Of a DNA stretch of 64,000 nt, positions 42,750-50,879 are shown piece by piece. The stretch lies in contig NZ_JPLE01000010.1 of NCBI RefSeq assembly GCF_001010415.1, forward strand, positions 1 to 64,000. The letters run 5' to 3'. Source of the DNA: Xanthomonas pisi DSM 18956. GTDB taxonomy: Bacteria > Pseudomonadota > Gammaproteobacteria > Xanthomonadales > Xanthomonadaceae. Below the pieces are notes generated by a model. The model was not told the origin of the DNA. It ran no database searches and saw only the letters and a program-made list of their open reading frames with translations. The position numbers and the translations under genes are program-made. How positions within the stretch are numbered: the stretch's first letter is position 1; the number at the start of each line of letters is the position of its first letter.

Positions 42750-43103
42750 ATGCTCAGGTCACTCATTACCTGCTTGCTGATCTTCACTGCCAGTAGCGCG
42801 GCTGCGGTGCCGGTCGCCACATGCCAGGAATCGGACAACCTGAAGTTTAACGGTTTGCCTCTTTCTACCTTGCAGATGGAAGAGATTGGCCTGCAGTACG
42901 CCGCTGCAAATACAAAGGCGCCGCAAGTGCCATTTTCTTATGGCAATAAAGATTGGCTGTGGCTCAAGAAGCAGTATCGCTCAGGTGATTACTTCGTGGC
43001 CTATGAGCAGGTCTGGCCGGCCAGTGGCAAGCCGTTTGCATGGGGCTATGCGCTTGTTCGAGGAAAATGTGTACTTGGCGTGCTGAACACTCGAGTCTCA
43101 TAG
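42750..43103 (+). CDS. Small secreted protein of unknown function
   Basis: About 117 residues with a good signal peptide (MLRSLITCLLIFTASSAAAVP) and a mature part containing two Cys (VATCQESDNLKF and RGKCVLGVLN) that could form one disulfide. Trp/Tyr-rich middle (NKDWLWLKKQYRSGDYFVAYEQVW). I do not recognise a family. It begins just after gltD (an ATG at 42738 is an alternative) and is more AT-rich than gltD, as is the next gene, which suggests it came with the insert at 42.7-43.9 kb. Secretion is a fair inference; function is not. Confidence 0.65.
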   Translation: MLRSLITCLLIFTASSAAAVPVATCQESDNLKFNGLPLSTLQMEEIGLQYAAANTKAPQVPFSYGNKDWLWLKKQYRSGDYFVAYEQVWPASGKPFAWGYALVRGKCVLGVLNTRVS

Positions 43104-43183
43104 GACTAACGCCTCTTCTGAGTGAGGCATCTTTGCGGCTCAAGGTATTTCAGGCACTAGTTCGCAAAAGAAAGGCTCTCGAC

Positions 43184-43758
43184 ATGACTACCGGAATTTA
43201 TATCGACAGCTGCGCATGGAATTACCTTCATGAGAGGGCAATAGATCTCTCAGCAGAGCTTCCACCCGAGAGGTATTCGCTATACCTAACTCGAGAAGTG
43301 AAAATTGAACTTGAGGCCATCCCCGACAGCAAAGAAAAACGAGCGCTTAAGGCATATATTCATGCCAGTATCGAAAGTGCATCCATTAAGACGACGTCGA
43401 TATTCGGCTTCCAAGCTTTCGGGTCTGATGGCTTGCCTTCGAAGGCCCAAGTGTACGGCGGGTTTGGCCAAGGGACGTTTCAGTCTGCTGCAGATCGCAG
43501 ATTTTATGAATTGCCAGAGATAAATTCACGATTGTGTGGAAAAAAATCACGCGACAATGGATTGACTGTTAACCAAACTGATACATCTCTAGCCGTGCGC
43601 TCCTTTGGAGCCTTCGTACTGACTAACGATAAAAAAAAGGGCCTTTAAGGCTTGCGCAAAAACTTGGTGGAAAGGTTATTTATCTCACTGCTGAAGTAGA
43701 AGAGAGTGGGCTCACGCTGGGCCAATACATGGCCTCGTTGCAAAGACCATGCGAGTAG
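43184..43758 (+). pseudogene. PIN-like ribonuclease domain gene with a -1 frameshift in a slippery heptamer
   Basis: Two frames make up one protein. Frame 0 (43184-43648) gives 154 residues starting TTGIYIDSCAWNYL, with an early Asp, then REVKIELEAI and DTSLAVRSFGAFVLTNDKKK; Asp/Glu/Asp/Asp placed like a PIN nuclease site. Frame 0 stops just after the A8 run at 43631-43638. A slip of -1 at A-AAA-AAG (43633-43639) continues as GPLRLAQKLGGKVIYLTAEVEESG to the TAG at 43756-43758, a natural PIN C-terminus of about 191 residues in all. It could be programmed frameshifting, a recent indel or a sequencing error. No antitoxin gene lies next to it. AT-richer than its neighbours. Confidence 0.6.
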
Positions 43759-44000
43759 GTACGGAATACACTATCTAATTCGTTTCGGGCAAACGTGCAG
43801 GTACTCGATCCATCCGACATCTGAGGAGTACTAAATATTCATTTCTGAAATTTCAGAAACACGCTCCAGCACATAGACCAAGTTGTGAAGCACACACACT
43901 TCATCTTTAGGCTGACTTCACTCGGCGCTGTGTTCATAGGCCACCGCTTGCGTCATGCAACAACGCAAGCGATGGCATCACGCGCCGCTGCAACCGCGAC
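43759..44000. other. AT-rich intergenic tail of the insert
   Basis: 240 bases between the PIN-like gene and the end of the alcohol dehydrogenase gene. Clearly more AT-rich than the surroundings up to about 43900. A possible small frame at 43885-44076 overlaps the dehydrogenase and is not convincing. No clear terminator seen. Confidence 0.4.
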
Positions 44001-45059
44001 TCAGGCCGCCTTATCCAGCGTCGCCATGTCGATCACGAAGCGGTACTTCACGTCGCTCTTGAGCATGCGCTCGTAGGCGGCGTTGATTTCGTCGGCGCGG
44101 ATGGTTTCGATGTCCGAGACGATGTTGTGCTTGGCGCAGAAGTCCAGCATTTCCTGGGTCTGGCGGATGCCGCCGATCAGCGAGCCGGCCAGGGTGCGGC
44201 GCTTCATCACCAGGTTGAACACCGACGGCGAGGGGTGCGACTCCTCGGGCACGCCCACCAGCACCATCGCGCCGTCGCGCTTGAGCGCATTGAGGAACGG
44301 GTCCAGGTTGTGCGGGGCGGCCACGGTGTTGAGGATGAAGTCCAGGGTGTTGTACTGCGCCGCCATCTGCGCCTCGTCCTTGGAGATCACCACTTCGCTG
44401 GCGCCCAGGCGCATCGCATCGGCGCGCTTGCTCTCGGAGGTGGTGAACAGCACCACGGTAGCGCCCATCGCCTTGGCGATCTTCACGCCCATATGGCCCA
44501 GGCCGCCCAGGCCGACCACGCCCACCTTCTGGCCCGGGCCCACCTTCCAGTGCGCCAGCGGCGAGTAGGTGGTGATGCCGGCGCACAGCAGCGGCGCCAC
44601 GGCAGCCAGGTTGTCGGTGTGGGAGATGCGCAGCACGTACTTCTGGTCGACCACGATATGGTCGGAGTAACCGCCGTAGGTGTTCTCGCCGCCGCCGAAC
44701 ATCGGCCCGTTGTAGGTGCCGGTGAAGCCGGCTTCGCAGTACTGCTCCTCGCCTTCCTGGCAGGAGGCGCAGCTGCGGCAGCTGTCGACCATGCAGCCGA
44801 CGCCGGCCAGGTCGCCAACCTTGAAGCCGGTGACGGCATCACCGACGGCGGTCACACGGCCGACGATCTCGTGACCCGGCACGGACGGATACCGCGTGTT
44901 ATGCCATTCGTTGCGGGCGGTATGTAGGTCCGAGTGACACACGCCGCAGTAGGCGATTTCGATCTGGACATCGTCGGGACCGGGCGCGCGGCGTTCGAAC
45001 ACGAACGGGGCAAGCGGCTGGTCGGCGGCTTGGGCGGCAAAGGCGTGGGCTTGGCTCAT
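44001..45059 (-). CDS. Zinc-dependent NADP alcohol dehydrogenase (YahK/CAD-like)
   Basis: 352-residue medium-chain alcohol dehydrogenase reducing aldehydes with NADPH. Catalytic zinc ligands: GVCHSD (Cys ~41), GHEIVG (His ~63) and the late Cys in PLLCAG; structural zinc loop with four Cys in CMVDSCRSCASCQEGEEQYC (~93-112). NADP loop GVVGLGGLGHMGVKIAKAMG (~175-194). The order matches cinnamyl-alcohol/YahK-type enzymes. Start at the ATG encoding MSQAHAFAAQ; an upstream in-frame ATG at 45143 is less likely. It is divergent from the first GH5 gene. Confidence 0.93.
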   Translation of the reverse strand: MSQAHAFAAQAADQPLAPFVFERRAPGPDDVQIEIAYCGVCHSDLHTARNEWHNTRYPSVPGHEIVGRVTAVGDAVTGFKVGDLAGVGCMVDSCRSCASCQEGEEQYCEAGFTGTYNGPMFGGGENTYGGYSDHIVVDQKYVLRISHTDNLAAVAPLLCAGITTYSPLAHWKVGPGQKVGVVGLGGLGHMGVKIAKAMGATVVLFTTSESKRADAMRLGASEVVISKDEAQMAAQYNTLDFILNTVAAPHNLDPFLNALKRDGAMVLVGVPEESHPSPSVFNLVMKRRTLAGSLIGGIRQTQEMLDFCAKHNIVSDIETIRADEINAAYERMLKSDVKYRFVIDMATLDKAA

Positions 45060-45362
45060 GGGATCAGGACTCCGGTGTTGCGTCGTCCGCGCAGGAGTCG
45101 GACGACTAAGGCGGTGATTCGCCGGAACAGCAGCCTCGTGCACGCCTGTGGCAGTGCCTGCTGGCTGTTCCGCAGCGAACGCTACCGAGCCGGCATGATA
45201 CCGGCTGGGTCCGTTTGCACGCGATCAACGCTGCGTTGCACGCGTGAATGGTCTGCTAACGCCCAAGCTCCTAGGCTGACCATGCAGCGCCCTGCCCTGC
45301 ACCATCCCAACTGGCCGTGCCCTCCCCCTGCGGCCACCACGTCGATGCCGAAGGAGGCTTCC
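45060..45362. other. Divergent region before the first GH5 gene
   Basis: 303 bases between the divergent dehydrogenase and endoglucanase genes. I looked for a TTCGC-N15-TTCGC plant-inducible promoter box and found none that fits. GAAGGAGG at 45349-45356 is the ribosome site of the endoglucanase. Confidence 0.45.
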
Positions 45363-46439
45363 ATGTTCCGCGCTCCCCCGAAATTCCCGAGTTTGCGTCG
45401 CGCCGCACTCGCACTGACCTTGCTCGCTGCGATGCCGTTGGCGCACGCCAAAGAGCCCGATGGTCCGACCAAGCAGTCCACCGGCTTGAAGTATGTCGGC
45501 GTCAACCTGTCCGGCGCCGAGTTCAACTCGCGCAAGAAGCCCGGCACCTTGTTCAAGGACTACACCTATCCGGCCGCGTCGGATTTCGCCTATTTCGCCG
45601 GCAAGGGCATGAATACGATCCGCCTGCCGTTCCTGTGGGAGCGCCTGCAACCGCAACTCAACGGCGAGCTGGATACTGCGCAGCTCGGGCTGATCAAGAA
45701 GTCGCTCGAAGCGGCCAAGGCGAACAAGCAGTTCCTGATCCTGGATCTGCACAACTACGCCAAATACAACGGCAAGCGCATCGGCACCGACGAGGTGTCC
45801 GCTGCCGCATTGGCCGATCTGTGGCGCCGGCTGGCGCTGGAGTTCAAGGACGACAAGGCGGTGATCTTCGGGCTGATGAATGAGCCCAACGGCATTTCTG
45901 CAACCGACTGGGCCGGGACCGCGCAGGGCGCGATCAACGCGATCCGCAAGACCGGCGCGCGCAATCTGATCCTGGTGCCGGGCACGGCCTACACCGGCGC
46001 GCACAGCTGGCGCAGCAGCAGTTACGGCGGTTCCAACGCCAAGGCGCTGGCCATCCTCAAGGATCCCGGCAACAACCTGGCCTTCGAGGCGCACCAGTAT
46101 CTGGACAACGACTACAGCGGCACCAAGCCGCAGTGCACCAGCGACAGCGTCGGCGAAGAGAAGCTGCGCGGCTTCACCGACTGGCTGCGCGAAAACAAGC
46201 AGAAGGGTTTTCTGGGCGAGTTCGGCACCGCCAACAATCCGGTCTGCGACAAGGCGCTGGAAGGCATGCTGACCTACATGGAAAACAACAGCGACGTGTG
46301 GCTGGGCTGGACCTGGTGGGCGGCGGGCGCCTGGTGGAAGCCGGATTACTTCTTTACCGTACAACCGGGCAAGGATGGCAGCGACAAGCCGCAGATCCGG
46401 ATTCTGAGCAAGTACGCACGCCGCGCCGGCAAGCACTGA
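45363..46439 (+). CDS. Secreted GH5 endoglucanase, copy 1
   Basis: 358-residue cellulase that hydrolyses beta-1,4-glucan by a retaining mechanism; acts outside the cell, probably on plant cell wall. Signal peptide with AALALTLLAAMPLAHA cut near residue 29. (beta/alpha)8 motifs: KYVGVNLSGAEF at the N-terminus, GMNTIRLPFLWERLQP, DLHNYAKYNG, acid/base Glu in GLMNEPNGIS, EAHQYLDNDYSGT, nucleophile Glu in GFLGEFGTANNP and LGWTWWAAGAWW near the end. No cellulose-binding module. Strong ribosome site GAAGGAGG, 8 bases before ATG. First of three paralogues. Confidence 0.95.
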   Translation: MFRAPPKFPSLRRAALALTLLAAMPLAHAKEPDGPTKQSTGLKYVGVNLSGAEFNSRKKPGTLFKDYTYPAASDFAYFAGKGMNTIRLPFLWERLQPQLNGELDTAQLGLIKKSLEAAKANKQFLILDLHNYAKYNGKRIGTDEVSAAALADLWRRLALEFKDDKAVIFGLMNEPNGISATDWAGTAQGAINAIRKTGARNLILVPGTAYTGAHSWRSSSYGGSNAKALAILKDPGNNLAFEAHQYLDNDYSGTKPQCTSDSVGEEKLRGFTDWLRENKQKGFLGEFGTANNPVCDKALEGMLTYMENNSDVWLGWTWWAAGAWWKPDYFFTVQPGKDGSDKPQIRILSKYARRAGKH

Positions 46440-46445
46440 TGGCAG

Positions 46446-46603
46446 CGGTCTAGGAGCGGCTGACCAACGCAGCGAGCGGTCGCCAGGTGGATGTGGACGG
46501 TGCGCAGGGACCGGTGTGTACGCCTGGTACAGCCGATCCCGAGCACCGGCCGTGCCTGCCTGGCGCTGGGCACAGTTAGTTTGTTGGCTGCTCCAGGCAG
46601 CAA
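46446..46603 (+). repeat. Dispersed ~160-bp repeat, copy 2
   Basis: Collinear with copy 1 at 14350-14510: shared blocks include GTGGACGG, GTGTACGC, TGGTACA, CCGAGCACCGGCC and GCCTGGCG. Here it starts six bases after the GH5 stop codon and ends just before the terminator at 46608. Confidence 0.75.
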
Positions 46604-46607
46604 GACG

Positions 46608-46640
46608 CGGGCGATGCTGTGCAGATCGCCCGTTTTTTTT
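46608..46640 (+). terminator. Rho-independent terminator of GH5 copy 1
   Basis: CGGGCGAT (46608-46615) pairs with ATCGCCCG (46625-46632) around a 9-base loop and is followed by eight T. Confidence 0.8.
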
Positions 46641-47249
46641 GCGTCGCGTTGCAGTGTTCAGCGCGAGCGCTCGTTGTCGGGCAGCACCGCATCTGATCGA
46701 TGGCAGCATGGCGGTGGACGAACGTCGGCGCGATGTGGGTCGTGGCACACCGGCGCTGCAGGTCAGGCCCGGGGCGGATGCAGCGACCGGTGTCACGTGG
46801 AGCGCTGCCTCATGCAGATGGATGCAGCGCCATCGACCACGATCATGGCCTTGCGCAAAGCGCAATCACTGCACTGCCTACGACGCCGCTGCATTGCTTC
46901 GCACCTACCTGTACGTGTGCGTGTGCGTGTGCGTGTGCGCGTCGCATGATCGGTGTGTGTGCACGCCGGCGTTTGCGAGCTGCTGTCAGCGCATCAACGC
47001 CGATGCATTGATGCGACCAATACCATTGCGAAGTTGCAGCAACGCTGCGGATTCAAGGCATTCTCGCGACGTACGCGATGCATCGAAAAAACAGGTCGCA
47101 ACTGCGAAACACCGCACAGCTTGAGGCAGTGATACCTCGCATCCGTAGTTGCGCGCTGCAGATGCGCATAGGCTGATGCTCGATGCGTTGTGCGTGCGAA
47201 CAACGGCGATGCAGCGCATCTCCCCCCGTAGATGCTTCAGGAGTTCCCC
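46641..47249. other. Long region before the second GH5 gene
   Basis: About 600 bases without a convincing gene. It contains a (GTGTGC)4 microsatellite at 46915-46938. The part just before 47250 resembles the leader of the third GH5 gene (GATGCAGCGCA, TCAGGAGTT), which suggests the upstream DNA was duplicated with the genes. Confidence 0.5.
46915..46938. repeat. Hexanucleotide microsatellite (GTGTGC)4
   Basis: Four perfect GTGTGC units, preceded by GTAC and followed by GCGTCG. It is 312 bases before GH5 copy 2 and outside any convincing gene. Confidence 0.85.
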
Positions 47250-48299
47250 ATGTCCCTCTCCCCCACCTGGCCGCGCCAGCTGTTGTGCTGTGCGCTGGCC
47301 GTGCTGTTGCTGGCCACGCTTCCACGCGCGCAGGCGCAAAGCGGCGCACTGCGTTATGCAGGCATCAATCTCTCTGGCGCCGAAATCGCCTCGGCAAAAC
47401 GTCCTGGCGTCGTCAATGTCGATTATCGCTATCCAACTCCCGGCGAATACCAGCACTTCGCCGACACCGGCATGAATGTGGTACGCCTGCCTGTGTTGTG
47501 GGAGCGACTACAACCCAAGAATCAGGGCGCGCTGGACCCCGCACAGCTCGCGCTGATTCGGCAGGCCGTGGCCAACGCCAAGGCAGCGCACATGGTGTTG
47601 ATCGTGGATATCCACAATTACGCCAAATATTACGGGCAGAAGATCGGCACCCAGCGCGTGCCGATCGCCACCTTCACCGACCTGTGGCGGCGGTTGGCTG
47701 TGGCCTTCAAGAACGATGACGCAGTGATCTTCGGGTTGATGAACGAGCCCTACGACATTGCGCCGCAGAACTGGGCCGCCGCCGCGCAGGCAGCGATCGA
47801 CGGCATCCGCGCCACCGGCGCCAACAACCTGATCCTGGTGCCTGGCGCGCTGTGGTCCGGAGCGCACAGTTGGTATTCCACCATCGCCGGGCAATCCAAC
47901 GCAGTGGCGCTGGCCAGTCTTCGCGACCCGCTCAACCGTTACGCCATCGAGGTGCACCAGTATCTGGATACCGATTCCAGCGGCACCAGCGCCAGTTGCG
48001 TGAGCGCTACCATCGGTGCCGAGCGCCTGCGCAGTTTCACCGGTTGGCTGCGTAGCCAGCGCAAGCGCGGATTCTTGGGCGAGTTTGGCTCATCCAGCGA
48101 TCGCACCTGCATGCTCGCGCTGGACGGCATGCTGCGTTATCTGGAAGCCAACCGCGATGTGTGGCTGGGTTCCAGCGTGTGGGCGGCTGGCGCATGGTGG
48201 CGCGCCGATTACCCGTTCACGCTGCAGCCGGATGGCAACGGACGCGACAAACCGCAACTGCCCATCCTGAGCGCGCACGCGCGTCGCATCGCGCGCTGA
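47250..48299 (+). CDS. Secreted GH5 endoglucanase-like protein, copy 2 (altered -1 subsite region)
   Basis: 349-residue paralogue. Signal peptide LLCCALAVLLLATLPRAQA cut near residue 29; start fixed by CAGGAG 7-8 bases before the ATG. Core motifs kept: RYAGINLSGAEIAS, NVVRLPVLWERLQP, DIHNYAKYYG, acid/base Glu in GLMNEPYDIA, EVHQYLDTDSSGTSASC, nucleophile Glu in GFLGEFGSSSD. It differs where copies 1 and 3 have LGWTWWAAG: here it is LGSSVWAAG, losing the first conserved Trp and the Thr. So it may have changed specificity or lowered activity. Catalytic Glu pair intact, so not a pseudogene by sequence. Confidence 0.92.
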   Translation: MSLSPTWPRQLLCCALAVLLLATLPRAQAQSGALRYAGINLSGAEIASAKRPGVVNVDYRYPTPGEYQHFADTGMNVVRLPVLWERLQPKNQGALDPAQLALIRQAVANAKAAHMVLIVDIHNYAKYYGQKIGTQRVPIATFTDLWRRLAVAFKNDDAVIFGLMNEPYDIAPQNWAAAAQAAIDGIRATGANNLILVPGALWSGAHSWYSTIAGQSNAVALASLRDPLNRYAIEVHQYLDTDSSGTSASCVSATIGAERLRSFTGWLRSQRKRGFLGEFGSSSDRTCMLALDGMLRYLEANRDVWLGSSVWAAGAWWRADYPFTLQPDGNGRDKPQLPILSAHARRIAR

Positions 48300-48792
48300 T
48301 TCACGCAAGCCCGCCTGGAGCAATCGGTAACCCCTGGTGAGACGCTGCCAGGCGGTTGCTGACACGCAGGAAGCGGCGTGTATAGACACGCCGATCCGGT
48401 CACAGGCCGCATCGGTTTTTGTAGGCGCATTGCCATTTCGCGAATCGCCCTCTTCAGCGATGCCGTCCTCGCGACGGCATCGCATGCGTTGCGATGCCTG
48501 ATGGCTGCGCCACTGCGATGGCGCCACGCAACTGACGCATCGCCCAATAACGCCGGTATCTCGGCACATGCCGCGACGTATCCGGTAAATCCCACAGTTT
48601 ATTGATAACCGGTATGCACGCATAAACGCGCGCTTCCATATTAACTGCGTATTGGTTCGCAGTTCTCGGCTAAATCGCGGGAATACCGCGCTTTGGCACA
48701 CGTGATGCATTGCAACACACAGATGCAGCGCAGCTTGCGCCGATCGCACGCCATCGGGGCGGCGACGCATCTTCCCTGTCAGGAGTTGCTTC
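48300..48792. other. Region between GH5 copies 2 and 3
   Basis: 493 bases. No gene is convincing. The stretch 48590-48670 is AT-richer (TTTATTGATAACC, CATATTAACTGCG) and is the likely promoter side of the third GH5 gene. No TTCGC-N15-TTCGC box with correct spacing was found: TTCGC occurs at 48656 but the second half is absent. Confidence 0.45.
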
Positions 48793-49905
48793 ATGTCACG
48801 TCCATCCTTCTCACTACGCCATCTTTCCCTGTACGCCCTGTGTTTCATGTTGCTGGCCGGATTGTCGTCGGCGCATGCGCAAACACGTGCGCTGACGTAT
48901 GCCGGCGTCAATTTATCCGGCGCCGAATTCGCGTCCTCCAAAAAACCCGGCGTGCTCAACAAGGACTATATGTACGCTTCGGCCAGCGATTACACGTATT
49001 TCGCCGGGGTCGGAATGAATACGATCCGCTTGCCCATTTTGTGGGAACGTCTGCAACCCAGCGCGCGCGGCGAGCTGGATCCGGCGCAGCTGGCGCTGGT
49101 GCAGCAGGCAGTGGCGCGCGCCAAGGCTGCGGGCATGTATCTGGTGATCGATATCCACAATTACGCCAAGTACTACGGCTACAAGATTGGCGGACCGGAA
49201 GTGCCGGTAGCCACTTTTACCGACCTGTGGCGCCGTCTCGCGTTGGCATTCAACGGCGATAACGCGGTGATCTTCGGCTTGATGAACGAGCCCAACAATA
49301 TTTCTTCCAGCGAATGGGCTGGTGCCGCGCAAGCCGCCATCGATGCGATTCGCAGGACCGGTGCCAATAATCTGATCCTGGTGCCGGGTGCCTTGTGGAC
49401 CGGCGCGCACAGCTGGTACTCGCCCACCAGCGATGGCTACTCCAATGCCGTGGCGCTGGCGTCCATCTATGATCCGCTCAACCGTTATGCGTTCGAAGTG
49501 CATCAATACCTGGACGCCGATTCCAGCGGCACCAGCAGCGTCTGCGTCAGTCCCACTGTTGGCGCCGAGCGGTTGCGCAATTTCACCGAATGGCTGCGCA
49601 CCAACGGCAAGCGCGGCTTCCTGGCCGAGTTCGGTACCGCCAGTAACCAGGTCTGCAACGAAGCGCTGCGCGGCATGCTGGGCTATATGGAGAGCAATGC
49701 CGATGTGTGGCTGGGCTGGACGTGGTGGGCGGCAGGTTCGTGGTGGAATCTGTCCTACGCCTACAACGTGCACCCGAACAAGGACGGCACCGACAAACCG
49801 CAGATGAGCATCCTCTCGCCGCAGGCGGCACGTGCAACCCGTGCCCCCGGCACCACCGCCGCACGTTTACCTGCACCCGCCTCCACCGCGCGCACCACGC
49901 GCTGA
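48793..49905 (+). CDS. Secreted GH5 endoglucanase, copy 3
   Basis: 370-residue cellulase, the most AT-tolerant copy. Signal peptide SLYALCFMLLAGLSSAHA cut near residue 29. Motifs: TYAGVNLSGAEFASSKKPG, MNTIRLPILWERLQP, DIHNYAKYYGYK, acid/base Glu in GLMNEPNNIS, EVHQYLDADSSGTSSVC, nucleophile Glu in GFLAEFGTASNQ, intact LGWTWWAAGSWW. Unlike the others it has a C-terminal Pro/Ala/Thr-rich tail (~20 residues) that may be a linker without a binding module, or just disorder. TCAGGAG ribosome site. A rho-independent terminator follows at 49928. Confidence 0.95.
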   Translation: MSRPSFSLRHLSLYALCFMLLAGLSSAHAQTRALTYAGVNLSGAEFASSKKPGVLNKDYMYASASDYTYFAGVGMNTIRLPILWERLQPSARGELDPAQLALVQQAVARAKAAGMYLVIDIHNYAKYYGYKIGGPEVPVATFTDLWRRLALAFNGDNAVIFGLMNEPNNISSSEWAGAAQAAIDAIRRTGANNLILVPGALWTGAHSWYSPTSDGYSNAVALASIYDPLNRYAFEVHQYLDADSSGTSSVCVSPTVGAERLRNFTEWLRTNGKRGFLAEFGTASNQVCNEALRGMLGYMESNADVWLGWTWWAAGSWWNLSYAYNVHPNKDGTDKPQMSILSPQAARATRAPGTTAARLPAPASTARTTR

Positions 49906-49927
49906 ACACACGACACGACACGAGATG

Positions 49928-49951
49928 AAGCCGCCGCAAGGCGGCTTTTTC
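49928..49951 (+). terminator. Rho-independent terminator after GH5 copy 3
   Basis: AAGCCGCC/GGCGGCTT stem with a GCAA tetraloop, followed by T's ending in C, 22 bases after the stop codon of the third GH5 gene. Confidence 0.85.
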
Positions 49952-50158
49952 GTTGGACTCCGCGAGCGGCCGTCGTCGCTCTGTATCCCGCAGTGCCGAC
50001 GCGATGGAACTGAAATGTAAATCCGCAGTGCAGAAGCGATGAAGGGCGACCACCACTTTTCAGTTAACTGAATTTCTCTAACGCAATCGCCCAGGTTTTC
50101 ACCCGCCCACGATCCCGAGGCAGCCAGCATGGCGACACTTCACAGCAGGAGCCGACCC

Positions 50159-50602
50159 ATGGCACATCGCATGATGACCACCGCGCTGATCGGCGCATTG
50201 ACGCTTGTTTCGCATGGCGCGTTCGCGCAGGACACCGCCAAGCCGGCCAAGGCCCTCACCTCCACCGAGGTGACCAGCATGCTGACGGCCAAGGGCTACA
50301 CCAAGGTGCACGACGTCAAGTTCGAACACGGCGTGTGGACGGCCGATGCGCGCAGCGGTGATGGCAAGGATGTGGATGTCCACATCGATCCGGTGACCGG
50401 CCGCGTCTATGGCGACCAGACCACCTCGCGGCTGAGCGACGCCGACGTCCGTGCGGCATTGTCCACCGGCGGCTACGCAGATGTGCACGATCTCAAGTTC
50501 AAGGATGGCCTGTGGAAGGCCGATGCGAAGCGCAACGGGCAGAAGGTCGAGCTGCACGTGGATCCCGACGATGGGCACGTGGTGAGTGTCGACAACGACT
50601 GA
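50159..50602 (+). CDS. Periplasmic protein with two PepSY-like repeats
   Basis: 147-residue exported protein. Signal MMTTALIGALTLVSHGAFA, cut near residue 24. The mature part has two ~55-residue repeats: LTSTEVTSMLTAKGYTKVHDVKFEHGVWTADARSGDGKDVDVHIDPVTGRV and LSDADVRAALSTGGYADVHDLKFKDGLWKADAKRNGQKVELHVDPDDGHV. Each has the helix plus beta layout of PepSY domains, which are often protease inhibitors or modulators. Start chosen at 50159 because AGGAG lies 7 bases before it; an ATG at 50129 is possible. Role unknown, perhaps linked to the neighbouring peptidase. Confidence 0.75.
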   Translation: MAHRMMTTALIGALTLVSHGAFAQDTAKPAKALTSTEVTSMLTAKGYTKVHDVKFEHGVWTADARSGDGKDVDVHIDPVTGRVYGDQTTSRLSDADVRAALSTGGYADVHDLKFKDGLWKADAKRNGQKVELHVDPDDGHVVSVDND

Positions 50603-50764
50603 GTGCCTGAAGGCGCGTAAGTCGTCGGGCGGGTCGGGCAACGCGCTGGTTGCGCTGTGCGCTGAGCAGCAGTTGCAGCCCGCCCCGACACTGAGACGGT
50701 CCTGGCGACACCGCCGCGTGTTTCAGCCAGCTCGCTGCCGTCTGCACAATGCACGGATGATTGC

Positions 50765-50790
50765 AAAGGGCCTCCAGTCGGAGGCCCTTT
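50765..50790. terminator. Bidirectional terminator
   Basis: AAAGGGCCTCC (50765-50775) pairs perfectly with GGAGGCCCTTT (50780-50790) around AGTC. It lies between the PepSY-like gene and the convergent M28 gene and has A/T flanks on both sides, so it can serve both. Confidence 0.85.
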
Positions 50791-50879
50791 GTCATGCAGG
50801 CAGTCGCCTGGGCTGCGACCGCTCGCATGGCAGTGCGATCTGCATCGCTCGCCGCAGCAGCGGCAAGCGCTTGCACGCC

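Noticed and set aside
43885-44076. Small plus-strand frame at the end of the AT-rich insert
   Set aside because: Overlaps the dehydrogenase gene antisense and has no family-like sequence.
48655-48680. Possible plant-inducible promoter (TTCGC-N15-TTCGC) before GH5 copy 3
   Set aside because: Only the first half is exact; the second half-site is missing at the required spacing.
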